From Phallusia mammillata (Eukaryota > Chordata > Ascidiacea > Phlebobranchia > Ascidiidae), in NCBI GenBank assembly GCA_003260075.1, contig QLIY01000086.1, positions 1 to 64,000 on the forward strand: a DNA stretch of 64,000 nucleotides, given 5' to 3'. Positions 10,611 through 28,940 of this stretch are shown piece by piece. The notes under the pieces were generated by a model. It was not told the DNA's origin, searched no databases, and saw nothing but the letters and a program-made list of their open reading frames with translations. The position numbers were made by a program, and so were the translations under genes. Each line of letters begins with the position of its first letter. Positions within the stretch are counted from its first letter, which is position 1.

Positions 10611-11621
10611 ATGGGTGTTACTGTTGAAACTTTAACTCCTGGAGATGGTATGTTAACCAATGATTTTTTATATATAGCCAATTTTTAAAAACAAACAGAT
10701 TAAACACTTTATGGAACTATTATAACCCAATGTCGGTAAAAATCTTGCGTTGCATATTTTTTGCAATACTTCAGATTGTAACATGTGATTTTACCTAAGT
10801 TTTGACATGTTGTCTTCCTAAATGCGTATTATTATAAGTGTAAAATAAAGGGTGCAATAAAGGTAGTAAGGGTTCTGGGCTGGCAATAACTTATTTTTTT
10901 TATACATGTGATGGTATTTCTTGTTAGAAATTTTTAATATTTTTTAAGAATTGGGAAGAGCCTGTGTTGTTGTATTGATTGGATTTTCTGTAATAGCACA
11001 ACACCACATTAATGTTTTATTGTTATTTTTTGCAGGCACAAATTTTCCCAAAGCAGGACAGACAGTTGTTGTTCACTACACAGGTAAGAAAAAATGGAAT
11101 TCTTGTAATTCAATTCCTGTAACATTTTTTGTTTAAAGGAACTTTAACTAATGGTAACAAGTTTGATTCTTCCCGGGATCGTGGTAAACCATTTGAATTC
11201 AAAATTGGATGTGGCCAAGTCATTAGAGGCTGGGATGAAGGGGTTGCACAGGTAAATTGTGCATAACTTTTTTACAATAATGTTATATTACATGGCATTA
11301 TTGTGCTGGACTCCGCAGTGTAGGTTTCTTCTACTTTCTGGTTTTTATTCCCAGGATGTCGAAAAAAACTTTACAGTCTGTCTTCATGTTAATGCCTTAT
11401 ATTTTAAACAAATATATTTTACAGATGTCTAAGGGACAGTCTGTCAGTAAAGCTTGTTAATGCCTTATATTTTAAACAATTATATTTTACAGATGTCTAA
11501 GGGACAAAGAGCTAAACTAACATGCACTCCAGACTATGCTTATGGAGCCAATGGTGCAGGAAATGTAATTCCACCAAATGCAACTCTTGTGTTTGATGTG
11601 GAACTCTTAGGCATGAAGTAA
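10611..11621 (+). CDS. FKBP12-type peptidyl-prolyl isomerase, copy 2
   Basis: Second FKBP12-like prolyl isomerase. Exons are 10611-10647, 11036-11083, 11139-11251 and 11493-11621, with the same exon lengths (37, 48, 113, 129) and phases as the upstream gene, so the pair arose by tandem gene duplication. The protein is 108 aa with Tyr27, Phe37-Asp38, Phe47, Val56-Ile57, Trp60, Tyr83, Ile92 and Phe100 all kept. The human flap His position is Ala88. It is nearer human FKBP12 in parts (Thr22, Arg41-Asp42). A decoy copy of the exon 4 acceptor and first codons lies at 11388-11438. A polyadenylation signal follows at 11776. Confidence 0.94.
11388..11506 (+). repeat. Tandem duplication creating a decoy exon 4 acceptor
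   Basis: Bases 11388-11438 and 11456-11506 are near-identical and include the polypyrimidine tract, AG acceptor and the first codons of FKBP exon 4 (MSKGQ). In the upstream copy the frame then reads SVSKAC and stops. There is no homopolymer spacer, so this may be a genuine tandem duplication. Confidence 0.75.
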
Positions 11622-11775
11622 AGTAGCCATGCTGTAATTCTGCCCTGTATCATGGCCTTATTCGCCCACATTGGGAAATTGGTTCTGTAAACTAACCACT
11701 TTTGATGCTGCACTGGTATTAATACCCAAACTTTTGTGAAATTGTACACATCAAATTAAACATCAAACAAACTTT

Positions 11776-11781
11776 AATAAA
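11776..11781 (+). terminator. Polyadenylation signal AATAAA of FKBP copy 2
   Basis: Canonical AATAAA 155 bp after the stop codon, followed within 40 bp by a GT-rich stretch (tgtgttttatttgtt). Confidence 0.65.
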
Positions 11782-11827
11782 TCAATTGCAGTCCAAAAAC
11801 AAATGTGTTTTATTTGTTACAAGTCAG

Positions 11828-12060
11828 AGTTGTATTCAAATTTGGGCAGATGTTAGTTATTCATCAAAATTTGATCCTCCTGAAGTTTGACTCCGAATGA
11901 CCCAACGGTTCACCCAAAGGCCCCCAAAACGTATTTAAAAAAAAACGGTTGTTATGACTAAAGTGCTTGGAGTTACATGCATTGTTGTATGGTGCAATGT
12001 AAGGTATTTTAAAGAATTTTGTACCTAAAAAATGATTTACCCATTTTCACCCCTAAACCC

Positions 12061-12158
<98 letters not shown>

Positions 12159-12360
12159 ATTTATTCAAATTTGGACAGATAATAGTTATTGATCCAAATT
12201 TGATCCTTCTGAAGTTTGACCCCAAACGACCTAGTGGTTCACCCACTGGCCCCCAAAACATTTTTTTTGAAAACGGCTGTAGTGACTAAAGTACATAATC
12301 AGGGAGTTTCATGCTTTGTTGGTTGGTTCAATGTAAGGTATGCCAAAGAATTTTGAATTT
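11828..12360. repeat. Diverged tandem repeat flanking a 97-C tract
   Basis: About 190 bp starting near 11831 recur near 12162-12355 with clear divergence, roughly four in five bases the same by eye. Between them lies a run of about 97 C (12062-12158). Unlike the 10-C junctions the copies are not allele-like, so the duplication itself is probably old; the C run may still be a gap artefact. The proline/glycine frames read through it are meaningless. Confidence 0.65.
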
Positions 12361-14307
12361 TGAAACGAAATTTTTGAAACTTATTGGATTTACCCATTTT
12401 TCACCCTTTAAACCCCGAAATAATCGGTTTTAGTTTTAGGCCAGAAATACAAGCCGAAATTTTCGAAAATTTTACCAATTGTTTGAGCAGGGGATTCGTT
12501 TAGTATTTAAAATTTTGCCAGTTACCCTTACAGCCCATAATATGTGTACACTATCAGTCAGATATAAGTCCCAAGGGAGTAATTCACTGGTTTACGATTA
12601 AGGCGACCGAGCGGGAGTGCTCAGCTTGACGTCTGGACAGACGTTTTACGAGACAGTCGTTCTGGGTGATTAGAACTCAGCTGTTTTTTTTTTGCAGCTA
12701 TGTCGTTTTATAAAGTTATCACGCGCGTTTTCAGTTTTGGCGAAAGTTTCACACCTAAGACGTAATTTCAACTGGATAAACGTGCTTCGGTTTCGTTTGT
12801 CTCAGGCAAAACGTTATTGATCAACATAAAGGTGAAAAAATAAACTTAAATTTTTCAAAAGCCGCGATAAATGGTCTTTAAATTCTCGTTGTCAGCTTGG
12901 CCGCCGCAAAACCACGGGTCACTAAAGGTTAACTTGTAGGCATTACAACACAATTAAGTATTTTTCGTCATAACGTAGCTTTTTCATTTTTGACAAATCA
13001 ATTCAAGAATCAATACTTAAGTCACGTATAAATTAGGCAAAACGGTATTGTTGAACATTATAAAGGACTGCATGCTGTTAAAAACGATGTCAAAAGGTCA
13101 TTAAACGGTCGTTTTTGCGAAACGAAGTTAAGTGAAAAACAAGTTGTTATGTATACCTTTGTAGCAAACGACTTTTCAATTTATAGTGTCTAATACAACA
13201 GTTAAGGCTTTCTAGGAAAATTTGTGTTTAAAAACTGACCTTAAACGACAATATCAAGGTCAAAGCAAGAGATTGAATTTAAAGTATTTTTCCCGTTCTT
13301 TTTACTGTTTTTTTGTAATTATATGACAATAATGACGCAAAAAGAATACGGACAAAAACTTTTAAGTTGAGTTAATGCTTAGTGAAAAATTTGTCCTCAA
13401 GAATCTAAAAATAACTGCAACATTTGTTTACCGTAAACCCGCATAAACACGCGTGTGGGAACCCATTCGTTTTTGCTTCCAAAAACAATCATATATGTAG
13501 ATCACTTGATGTGTATAGTAAATTGGTAAATATGACATAGAATATATAAAATGGAAGTATATCAGAAAGCCACTTTTCTAGTTTTGGCAATTGTATTTGC
13601 CCCACAGTAACAAAGGTTGCACCCATGTGCTATACCACTGAAGTTAAAGGTATGTACCTTCAAAATATTTTACTGCAGTACTGAAAAAATCCATAAATTG
13701 TTATGGGGTATTAAGTGCATTAAAGAAACTTGTTGGTGGAGTCAATCTCCCACTGCAGAAAAGAGAACAAGTATTAAGAATCTCTAATTTTAATATTTAA
13801 ATAAACGTTCCATTAGTTACACTTTAGACACAAATCTGCACATTTTTTTTCAAAATATTACCATTTCAGCCTGTCTCCAACAAAGTCACATACATTTTAC
13901 TTTGAAAGCAAACCAATGCATCAAGTTTACTCGCTAATCGGACACTTTAATTTGTCCATATTAAAACACGTGACTGAAATTTTAAAATGCTTCGCGCGTC
14001 GCACAAAAACCAAACAGGGCCACGTGTTTGAAACCCTTGCAGTAACCTAAGTGGGCAATTCTGCGTAAATTCTCCAGCTCACAAAGAGAGCAAAATCAGG
14101 ACTAAAGAAATATCAGAGAACATCTTGTAAAAGACTATTTTCTCTTTCACACACAGTTTTCATAAAAAATATATTTTAACGATCAAATCGGCGCCGAAAA
14201 AAGTCACCACGATACAAAAACATTCCCAGATATTTTGTACTTGATCCCACGTTCACTTTATACGGCCACGGTTCCAGAAGTATTCGACAACCTGCAAGCA
14301 CTACACC

Positions 14308-14487
14308 CAGTGGTGGGATTCAGCTGGTTCACACCGGTTCTTCAGAACCGTCTCACGAAATTTTATGAGATCAGCGAACCGGTTAGCATTACTGGTTACA
14401 GTCAATGGACTTTTTGTAACCGAACCGGCTGAAAATTATGATTTCTGTGATAAAACCGGCTAACAAAAAAATTGAATCCCACCACTG
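14308..14487. mobile_element. hAT-like MITE, CAGTGGTGGGATTCA family
   Basis: A 180-bp element with perfect 15-bp inverted ends (CAGTGGTGGGATTCA / TGAATCCCACCACTG). An identical unit lies at 16720-16899 in the duplicate block. The flanks are themselves an imperfect direct repeat of about 45 bp (ccagaagta...caagc.ctacaccc), so no clean target duplication is visible. Confidence 0.75.
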
Positions 14488-14535
14488 GGTCACGGCACCA
14501 GAAGTAATCAACAATCAGCAAGCGCTACACCCATG

Positions 14536-14868
<333 letters not shown>

Positions 14869-15028
14869 CTATTTCACGAACAACACACAAATGTTAAGAT
14901 GTTGTTTAAAACAGATTTTAATTCCATTTTCGATCGTATTTTTAAAGAAGGTAAATCAGGTTACAAAAACATCGCTTTGACATAAGAAGTACTTCCATAT
15001 GTGGAAGTTCGCAGGCTAAGTTACGACN

Positions 15029-21380
<6,352 letters not shown>

Positions 21381-22001
21381 ATGGGTGATAGATATAACAT
21401 ATTTTCCCAAATGGAACATCTCCAGTCCAAATATGTTGGAACCGGACACTCCGACACAACCAAATGGGAGTGGATGACCAATCAACATAGAGATACTCTT
21501 GCATCATATCTCGGTATGGTTTGATTTTGATCAGTACAAAAACATTAATGGTATAGTTATAACTTATGAGCTGATTTGGTTTATTGTGGGTTGTGTTTTT
21601 CATTTGGTAATATACCATGAATCATATTGTGGTTGTTTATTGCAGCAATGTCTTTTAGCACTGTTATTGACCTTTTTCTACAGTGTTTATTCTTATATAT
21701 ACTGCCACAGTTGGTGTGGAAACATGTTGTAAGATGTGAAACTGAAACATACAGCACACACGCATGCAGTGTTATTGCTAAAGGGAACAATAAGCTTACA
21801 AGGATGACGGTTTAATAACTTAGCTATATTAATTCAGGAATATTTATCTTAATGTGATCTCTCTTTCTTTTAGGCCATCATGATTTGTTGACATACATAG
21901 CCATTGCTGAAAATGAATCGAAGGCTCGAGTGCGATTTAACTTGTTGGACAAAATGTTTCAGCCCTGTGGACCACCACCCGATAGACCAAATGTGGATTG
22001 A
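21381..22001 (+). CDS. SF3B5: Splicing factor 3B subunit 5 (SF3b10)
   Basis: Small subunit of the U2 snRNP SF3b complex, which recognises the branch point. Two exons, 21381-21513 and 21874-22001, join inside a Gly codon and give 86 aa, the size of the human protein. Conserved stretches include MEHLQSKYVGTGHSDTTKWEW, NQHRDTLASYLG and YIAIAENESKARVRFNL, ending LDKMFQPCGPPPDRPNVD. The frame is open upstream to about 21276, but only the methionine at 21381 gives the family N-terminus. A polyadenylation signal lies at 22240. The gene is convergent with RIC8, whose stop codon is 331 bp away. Confidence 0.97.
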
Positions 22002-22239
22002 AAATAGTCAAATGTTCTGGCTAGTTTGAAGCAAGAAATTAGCCGATTTTAAATGTCAATCATTATCTTTACTGTTGCCTGTTTCAGTCCATTGACATAC
22101 ACTTTATGTATCACGATTAATATTTTATAAACAAAAGGAAACATTCAGAGACAATATAAAACATCACAGAAATAACAAATGGATGATTTTTTTTTAACTG
22201 GCATTGATATTATGTGACAGTTTTTTCTTTCTGCGAAAC

Positions 22240-22245
22240 AATAAA
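22240..22245 (+). terminator. Polyadenylation signal AATAAA of SF3B5
   Basis: AATAAA 239 bp downstream of the SF3B5 stop, within the 331-bp gap to the convergent RIC8 coding end. Confidence 0.6.
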
Positions 22246-22332
22246 AGAAACACTTCTTTTACTGCAGGAAAATCCAGTTGCGGCAGTGTTACACAAATTC
22301 ACATTACAACATATTGAAACATAGAAACACAT

Positions 22333-25300
22333 TTAGTCAGAATCTGAATCCTCCTTTAATTCTGTGTCATGAACTTGTTGCTGCAATGGGACTAGAGATC
22401 CATCTGGTCCTATTCCCATTGGTTGAATGATGCTACCACTGCGAAAACAAAACGCATTGTGTTTTTGTTTCTAACACACTTCGGTAAAATCTTAAACCAT
22501 ACCTCGACAGCTTTGATATATCATTAGCCAGTTGTGCAGCAAGGTGCTCCTTTTGCTCATCAGTCATTCCCTCCATTGGGCTGCTCACTGGAAGGGGAAT
22601 GTGACCAGTCACTGGATTAATTCTGAAGTCAAAAAGCATATCAATAAAGTATTTCCTTGTAGGATCAGTCATGAAACTTTCAGTGAGCAATTGCGACACA
22701 CTCAAATTAAATCATAGTATACCAGGCCTATTAATACTGTTGAAAATAAAAACTTATCCTTATCTCTGCACAATGCTTCTAGTACATCTTGACATACGTA
22801 GTTTGGCCTTAGTAACTTACTTTGTACTTGCTTCCTTGTACTCTTCAGTGTCACTGTCAGAGTCAGCATCAGAATACACAGTTTCACCATGTCCACCAGC
22901 TAACAGTCCGCGGGATGCAAGCAGGCCAGCGGCATTTCCATATCCAGTGTACTTGACAAAACGATCCACTAGCAAACAACACAAAAAGTTAAACATCCTC
23001 ATTTTTGTCATTTAAGCTGCAGACAGTGCACACTTAAGGTCTCAATAGTGCAGATGGTGATAAGTGATAGGCCATATTGGCTAGTGTAGCCATCCAAGGA
23101 GGCTTTAGAGTTTAGATCAGGGGTGGGCAAATTTTTCAATGCACGGGCCGCATTCAAAAGTTCTTAATGTTGTCGGGCCGCATAGTAATTAACCACCGGC
23201 CGCCATTGTTTGCTTGTTTTTGTTTTAAAATAACTGGTGTAAAGAATTTGGTTTATATCATATATATATATACCATTTAACTTGGTGCACAAGTTTAGCT
23301 AAACGAAGCTAACTGTTTATGACGTCATAATCTGTATTGTGACGATTGCGGTGCCTGTTTTTTCGCATTGTTTGCACACAATAAGCGGATAAAAAGCCTG
23401 ACGCATATAGTTACTAAGCTGGTAATCTTTTTTCCAGTCTCGCGAAATCTGTTTTTAGCAGTTTAAAAATCACAATAGTTTTAGTTACGTCACGGCTGTT
23501 AACGATTCTGAAGCCGTTTTTTAACAGTTCGCAAAGTACTGCAACGACCTAAACTTGATGCAAAGTGACCAAAGTTTTGGCGTCAACAGTGCAAAGTGGG
23601 CTGTGTTTGAAAAAGTAAATTGCTTTTACTTTTATCGAACGAAAAATTGTGTCAAGTGACGATTAGCATAATAACGTGGCAGAAACAACAGGCAAAGGCA
23701 CATAAAAAGTATCTATGTTTAGTTCCTAAGTATGCTGGTACGGGTACAGATACTGCACATGGTATAGGTATCGGCAAGTCGCACCCTCGGTATTTTTTAT
23801 TATTTTTTAAAAACTCTACGCATGTGCTTGTAATACTATTCAGCGTGCTCGGAAACTTCCTCTTTTAAATTTACTAACATTTGGCGGGCCGTAGTTTGCC
23901 CACCCCTGGTTTAGATGGTATATATATATGATATAAACCTATTTCTTTCCACCAGTAATTTTAAACAAAAACAAGCAAGCAATTGGCGGCTGTTGGTGCG
24001 GCCGTCATAGATAAAAGATTGTGCACCACTGTTCTAGACATTGTTACTTAACAGGGCATAATTGCAATAATACTGACCACTTTCCTTGCACAGCACAAAG
24101 AGAAAGTCAGCCACCCCTTCTTTCACATTCGTGTTAGTATGCGTAAACAATTTGATTAGTTTGTTGCGGAATCTTAGTCCTTCCTCTGGTCTATGCTTGA
24201 AATCTTTTCGTGGTGGCAATATTAACTGGCAGAACACAAACATGGTCATTGGTCATATAGTTAAAGTGTTATTTTAAGAAATCTCAATGACTTACATCTT
24301 TAAAATACCTTCGAATTTCACTTGACCGCCGACAAAGATCACTAAGAAGAGCCAATATTGGATGGAGAATTTCGGTTTTGATTATGTCCTGCAAAAACAC
24401 AAACAAACTCCATACTTTGTATTAAAGAACTCCAACCTTTCCACTTACATTCATTACTTTCTCTTTCAAAATGTCAACCAACACCATTACAGGCATAATC
24501 TCCTGTTTAATATCAGAAGGTGCAGTGTCGTCTTTGGACACAAGCAACAGCCTATCAATTGACATGCAGACTGGTGGTATGCTGTATATTGCATTGCCAG
24601 CAGAACTGTAACAAGAAACTCATCATGCCAAAGATGTACGTAATAGAGTTGACCTTAAACTGACCAGTGTAATCCCTCTGTTAATTCAGGAATGCTGCTT
24701 GTTGAAAGCAAAATTGTCCTGCAGTATTCCATTGTTAGGTTGAGCTCTTCTGTTTCATTCTATAAAACACACACATTTAAAGCACCAGACATTTGTTGTT
24801 GCTAAATTAGTAACATACCTCTGAATAAATTTTGGCATGTCTTAGATCCATGTTTAAGTTAAAAAGAACTTTAAGTAGCTCGCAGCATATTGTAGTCTTA
24901 TCAGCTGTAAATTTTTTTCCATGATCTGTGTCTCTGCCAAAACAATGGTAATAGATTATATGTTGCGACAGATAAACATTACCGGCTACTTGCATTACTC
25001 ACTCATTGTTTGTTGAACTTTCAAGGGTATTATTCAAGAAATCTAAAACACTTTTGCGGCCGTCACACTGCTCTGTAATTATCTTTCGACCCTCTGGATT
25101 TAATGCAGACACAAGAAATATGAGTTTTAAATTGATTACATTTTGATTGTGTGTATGTTTTTTGTGCGATCCAATTTTATGCACCAAAGCCTTTATAAAT
25201 GAAGAATTCTTGCATAGACCCTGCAACAAACACAATTGCATTCACATCTGCACCAAAATCACTGTAGAGAGAATGTTGTTTTGTTTACCGTTGCATCTTT

Positions 25301-25931
25301 TGATAGGTATATGACATTGCACAAGCATTTACAGGCATTTAGTTCTACATCTGGTTCGCTGTATTTGTAATCTGGTGAATAACATTTCACTGGTTAAAAG
25401 TCTGGTTGTTGTGACTTAAACACTGATGCTAACGTACCTTCATTTGCATTTAACTTTGCAAGGTTAAGAAGTAATTCATTTCCCCTTTTCTCAGTAAAGT
25501 GTTTGGCCACAACACTTTTATCTCTTGAGAGAAATCTTAGGGTGGTTACTGCTTCCACTGCATAGGGTAATAGTTTTGAAGCACAAAATAGTTGGATTAT
25601 TTCTTTGGCCAGCTCCTGTAAACACAAGACATTATGTAGTATATAAATTCTCAAACAAAGCACACACCAGAAAAATGCCTTACCTGTTTAGAGATTCGTT
25701 GAGCTTGCTGTAACTGTGGGTTACTTTGAAGCTACAAAAACAAATTTGGGTTGATATAAGAGATACATCTGTCTTTGTATTATTGCAAAGTTACATATTA
25801 AACATAATAAAAGGTTGGACATTTTGGAACGTAACAACACCTACGGTTTCATTGTATTCTTGGAGGGCTTGAGAAATTTCTGTTTCGTCTCCACTTTGAA
25901 TAGCTCGTAATGCAGGTTCTTCAAGGTCCAT
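22333..25931 (-). CDS. RIC8: Synembryn, RIC8 guanine nucleotide exchange factor/chaperone
   Basis: RIC8 proteins chaperone newly made G-protein alpha subunits and act as receptor-independent exchange factors for them. Thirteen exons: 25845-25931, 25684-25731, 25438-25615, 25289-25371, 25003-25220, 24819-24933, 24665-24759, 24449-24605, 24296-24388, 24078-24225, 22821-22968, 22503-22622 and 22333-22438. All phases agree and give 531 aa, equal to human RIC8A. Diagnostic segments are [20 protein letters not shown] armadillo helices ([18 protein letters not shown]), [21 protein letters not shown], the near-invariant [21 protein letters not shown], an acidic stretch [16 protein letters not shown] (likely CK2 target as in mammals) and [17 protein letters not shown] sequence. 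A hAT MITE occupies the large intron at 23118-23908. RIC8A and RIC8B cannot be told apart here; it may predate their split. The start is 471 bp from divergent COX6B. Confidence 0.96.
23118..23908. mobile_element. hAT-like MITE with perfect target duplication, in RIC8 intron
   Basis: Inverted ends CAGGGGTGGGCAAA and TTTGCCCACCCCTG, flanked by a perfect 8-bp duplication gtttagat. About 790 bp without a transposase frame. It sits between RIC8 exons 10 and 11. Confidence 0.88.
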
Positions 25932-26402
25932 GATAAATAGGCGACTAAGTTAACTCGATTTAAAAGGAAAAATTTCCCTTAACTCTATTATCAACAAACT
26001 AATTTTGCAAAACTGTTGCAAAAACAAAGCCCAAGGATAAGATTCTTATTGTCTTGTTTACAACAGCACGGCTGCATAAGTAGCGTACTAGGTACTAGCG
26101 TACGTCAAAAGGTGATGTGAATTAAGTGTGTAAAAATGTGTTACGCAAAATTTCAATTGAAAAGTGTAAATAATATTTAAAAAAATTAAATCTAAAACTT
26201 TGCTTGTGACGTATAAATGACTTTATGCAATAACAAAAACAGTTTGTGACGTAATAAGGGTATGAATCTATGATTTGCGACACGCGACATTCTGCAATCG
26301 GTAAATTAGTTATCACCTTGGTTTGTTTGCAAGAGTCGAAAGTCACGTACGAAATTCCGTTTTATTCTACATTTTGTTGGATTTCCACCTGTGACTTAAA
26401 AA
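25932..26402. promoter_or_regulatory. Bidirectional promoter region of RIC8 and COX6B
   Basis: 471 bp between divergent start codons. Three gtgacgta/tgacgt-like sites occur (near 26207, 26247 and 26345), compatible with CREB/ATF-type binding, but this is only a motif match by eye. Confidence 0.5.
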
Positions 26403-26660
26403 ATGGCGTCAATGCAAGACAGAATCAAGTTCTACAGAACAGCGCCGTTTGATCCACGGTTTACTCAAACCAACCAGGCTCGCCACTGCTTTCAACACTA
26501 CATGGATTATCACCGATGTAATACCATAATGTCGGAAAAATCGAAAGATACCACCGACTGTGATTACTTCAAGTTGTGCTACAAGTCTCTTTGTCCCAGT
26601 GAATGGATGGAAAGATTCGACAACTGGAAAGACGAGGGCATTTTTCCTGGCAAACTTTAA
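26403..26660 (+). CDS. COX6B: Cytochrome c oxidase subunit 6B
   Basis: Nuclear-encoded subunit on the intermembrane-space face of respiratory complex IV, where it bridges the dimer. Single exon, 85 aa, matching the usual length of about 86. The CHCH fold is intact: Cys29 and Cys39 form the CX9C pair and Cys53 and Cys64 the CX10C pair. Conserved segments are FYRTAPFDPRFTQTNQARHC, YMDYHRC, SLCPSEW and the terminal EGIFPGKL. No targeting presequence, as expected for a protein imported by the Mia40 disulfide relay. A polyadenylation signal lies at 26759. Confidence 0.97.
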   Translation: MASMQDRIKFYRTAPFDPRFTQTNQARHCFQHYMDYHRCNTIMSEKSKDTTDCDYFKLCYKSLCPSEWMERFDNWKDEGIFPGKL

Positions 26661-26758
26661 AACCTAATATTGTGTTTTGTTTATTGAGGATTCCATTTCC
26701 AGAACTTAAATTACTGTTTTGAAATGACACTACATCAAAATTCAAAAATTTAAATAGT

Positions 26759-26764
26759 AATAAA
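26759..26764 (+). terminator. Polyadenylation signal AATAAA of COX6B
   Basis: AATAAA 99 bp after the COX6B stop codon. Confidence 0.65.
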
Positions 26765-27029
26765 CCTTTATTCAATGACCATTTGATACTCTGTGGTGTT
26801 TTTGGCCTATAGTAATACAGTGTTCCTTGATTGGTTTTTGAGGAAATAAGTGAAAATAATGAATAGATCACTTACTACATTCAGTAAAAGTGGACGAACC
26901 TACTACTTGGTCAAACCATTCACTTGTTTTCATACAATTTTACCAGGTTACTAATCAAATATGAATTTCAATGTGCATGTATGAATGAGGAAGCACTAAG
27001 TAAATGGCGCATCTAAAATATATGAGATC

Positions 27030-27290
27030 ACTATGATCACTTAGTGCACCTTAAAATCACTTCAATATCCATTGGTGCACCTTTATTCTGTTTGGTGCAC
27101 TTTTATATCGCTCTGTGCAACTTTTTTCTTGCTCGGTCTTGGTGCACCTCTATATTGCTAAGTGCACCTTTACCTAGCTATGTGAAGGTACCAAGAGGCA
27201 TAGAGGTGCAGCAGGTGATATAAATGTGCACCAACCTATGTTAAGGTGCACCAAGTGATATAAATGTGTGCCAAGTGTATACGTGGTTTT
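27030..27290. repeat. GGTGCACCTTTATAT fold-back repeat cluster
   Basis: At least six degenerate copies of a unit like GGTGCACTTTTATATCRCT on the plus strand up to about 27180, then several in inverted orientation (ATATAAATGTGCACC) to about 27290. Further GTGCACC-type copies lie near 27543. The two halves could pair as a long imperfect hairpin. Confidence 0.7.
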
Positions 27291-27827
27291 ATGGTAGATA
27301 GTCTTAATAACTGATATCAGTAACAAACAACACAACTAAATCCTATAATAAAATTGTAACTACCTTTGTGTCAAGGCCAAATCTGTTTAAGCATTTTCAA
27401 AATGTTTGCAACATCTTAATATTTAATTGTGAGTTGACACGAAGCAAATAATATTTTCCGAATCAAATGCATGATCTGTCGGCCAACAGCCAATCTGAAT
27501 TAAAAGGCATTCGAAAACCTGTTTTTCAAAATTCACTAGCTAAGGTGCACTTAAACAATTGGAAAATCCTAACTATTGTCAATTGGTGCAACTCTAAAAC
27601 CACTGTCCGGTATTACTAAACTCAAGAAACACAAATAAAACGTAGTCCAAGAATAAAATATCTTGTGCATTGACACATTTAGACATGCTGAAAGGCAGTT
27701 TTTTTTAAATCTTTTAGAATCCACCACCTTGATTTACACATAGTATTGTGGGAAATGCTTTTAAAGCTCACACACGATAAATATACACCGTAGTTGAGCT
27801 GACTTTCTATAAGCTGATGTCTTAGAC

Positions 27828-28358
27828 CAGTGCTTTTAAACCTTTTTAGTGGCACGGAACCCTCAAGGTGTTTTGTCAAACTTTGCGGGGGGGGGGCATT
27901 TTAATGTAATACAAGTATCAAAGAAAAAACATACATTTTACTTTACACACCCCAAGCGCAAAAGTTGACTTCAATTAAACGATTCACTGAAGCGCTTTGC
28001 CATGTTGCTTGGATTGGTTGTTTCCACATTCTTGCTACTTAGCCAAAGTGTATCAAGACTGTGTTTATTACGTCACAATTGATCGGGGGGGGGGTTTGCC
28101 ATGTTGCTTGGATTGGTTGTTTCCACATTCTTGCTACTCAGCCAAAGTGTATCAAGACTGTGTTTATTATGTCACAATTGATCAATGGTGTAACCAAGGT
28201 TAACTAGATCGTACAGGCGAGCATTGCTGTTCACAATGACACTATATGAATCATTTTTGTTTTAATTGCTACACCAAACCGCTGTGAACCCCAGTGCGAC
28301 TCTTAAAGTTCACGGAACCTCTGTAAGGGTTGTACGGAACCCCGGTTGAAAAGCACTG
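27828..28358. mobile_element. hAT-like MITE with perfect target duplication
   Basis: Inverted ends CAGTGCTTTTAAACC and GGTTGAAAAGCACTG (imperfect), flanked by a perfect 8-bp duplication tcttagac. Its interior contains 10-G runs at 27887-27896 and 28085-28094; the second separates two 89-bp copies (27996-28084 and 28095-28183), so the true element is probably about 430 bp. Confidence 0.85.
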
Positions 28359-28720
28359 TCTTAGACTGTCATTGTAAGGCTTAGTCAAATTTTGTGTGTA
28401 AACTAACTTTGTATGCCTCAATGTCCTAAAAAGTTGTTTATCACAGTTCAAAACATTTCATGTTGGTCAACACCTAGACCTCAGGAAATAAGTTGGATCC
28501 ATGTTAAAAATGCAGCATATTGCAAAGGTTGCCTTTGATTTAAAGTTGAATAGAGGGACAGGGAAATATTCTGTTTTTCTACCCTATTAAATACCAACAA
28601 ATTTTGGCAAATGATTGCTACTGGTTTCATACAATTATATTTTGCCTGTCCCTAATTTTACAGGAAAATTAGTCTTACAACTAATGTAGCAAGTGGCTGC
28701 ACAAATGATGTACCTTGGAT

Positions 28721-28940
28721 ATAGTAGAATACTGATTTGTTTTTTAAAATCAAGACAAAATAAAGAGGCAAGTATTAAAGACAAATGGAGCATATTTAAT
28801 AATCAAAGACAATCATATTTTCTATAATGCTGTTCATCAAAATAAGCTGGGGGGGGGGATAGAATACTGATTTGTTTTTTAAAATCAAGACAAATCAAAG
28901 ACAATCATATTTTCTATAATGCTGTTCATCAAAATAAGCT
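28721..28940. repeat. 10-G junction duplication with an indel between copies
   Basis: Copy 28721-28848 and copy 28859-28940 are joined by 10 G (28849-28858). The second copy lacks an internal stretch of about 40 bp, as two alleles with an indel would. Confidence 0.8.

Noticed and set aside
12032..12289. Open frames encoding long Pro or Gly runs
   Set aside because: They are translations of the 97-C tract and its complement; no codon variation, no splice context.
13552..13935. Mini-gene with signal-like start (MEVYQKATFLVLAIVFAPQ) or MCYTTEVK plus a small second exon
   Set aside because: The first frame stops at once, and the spliced alternative would give about 30 residues with no family resemblance. 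It also exists twice because of the contig duplication.
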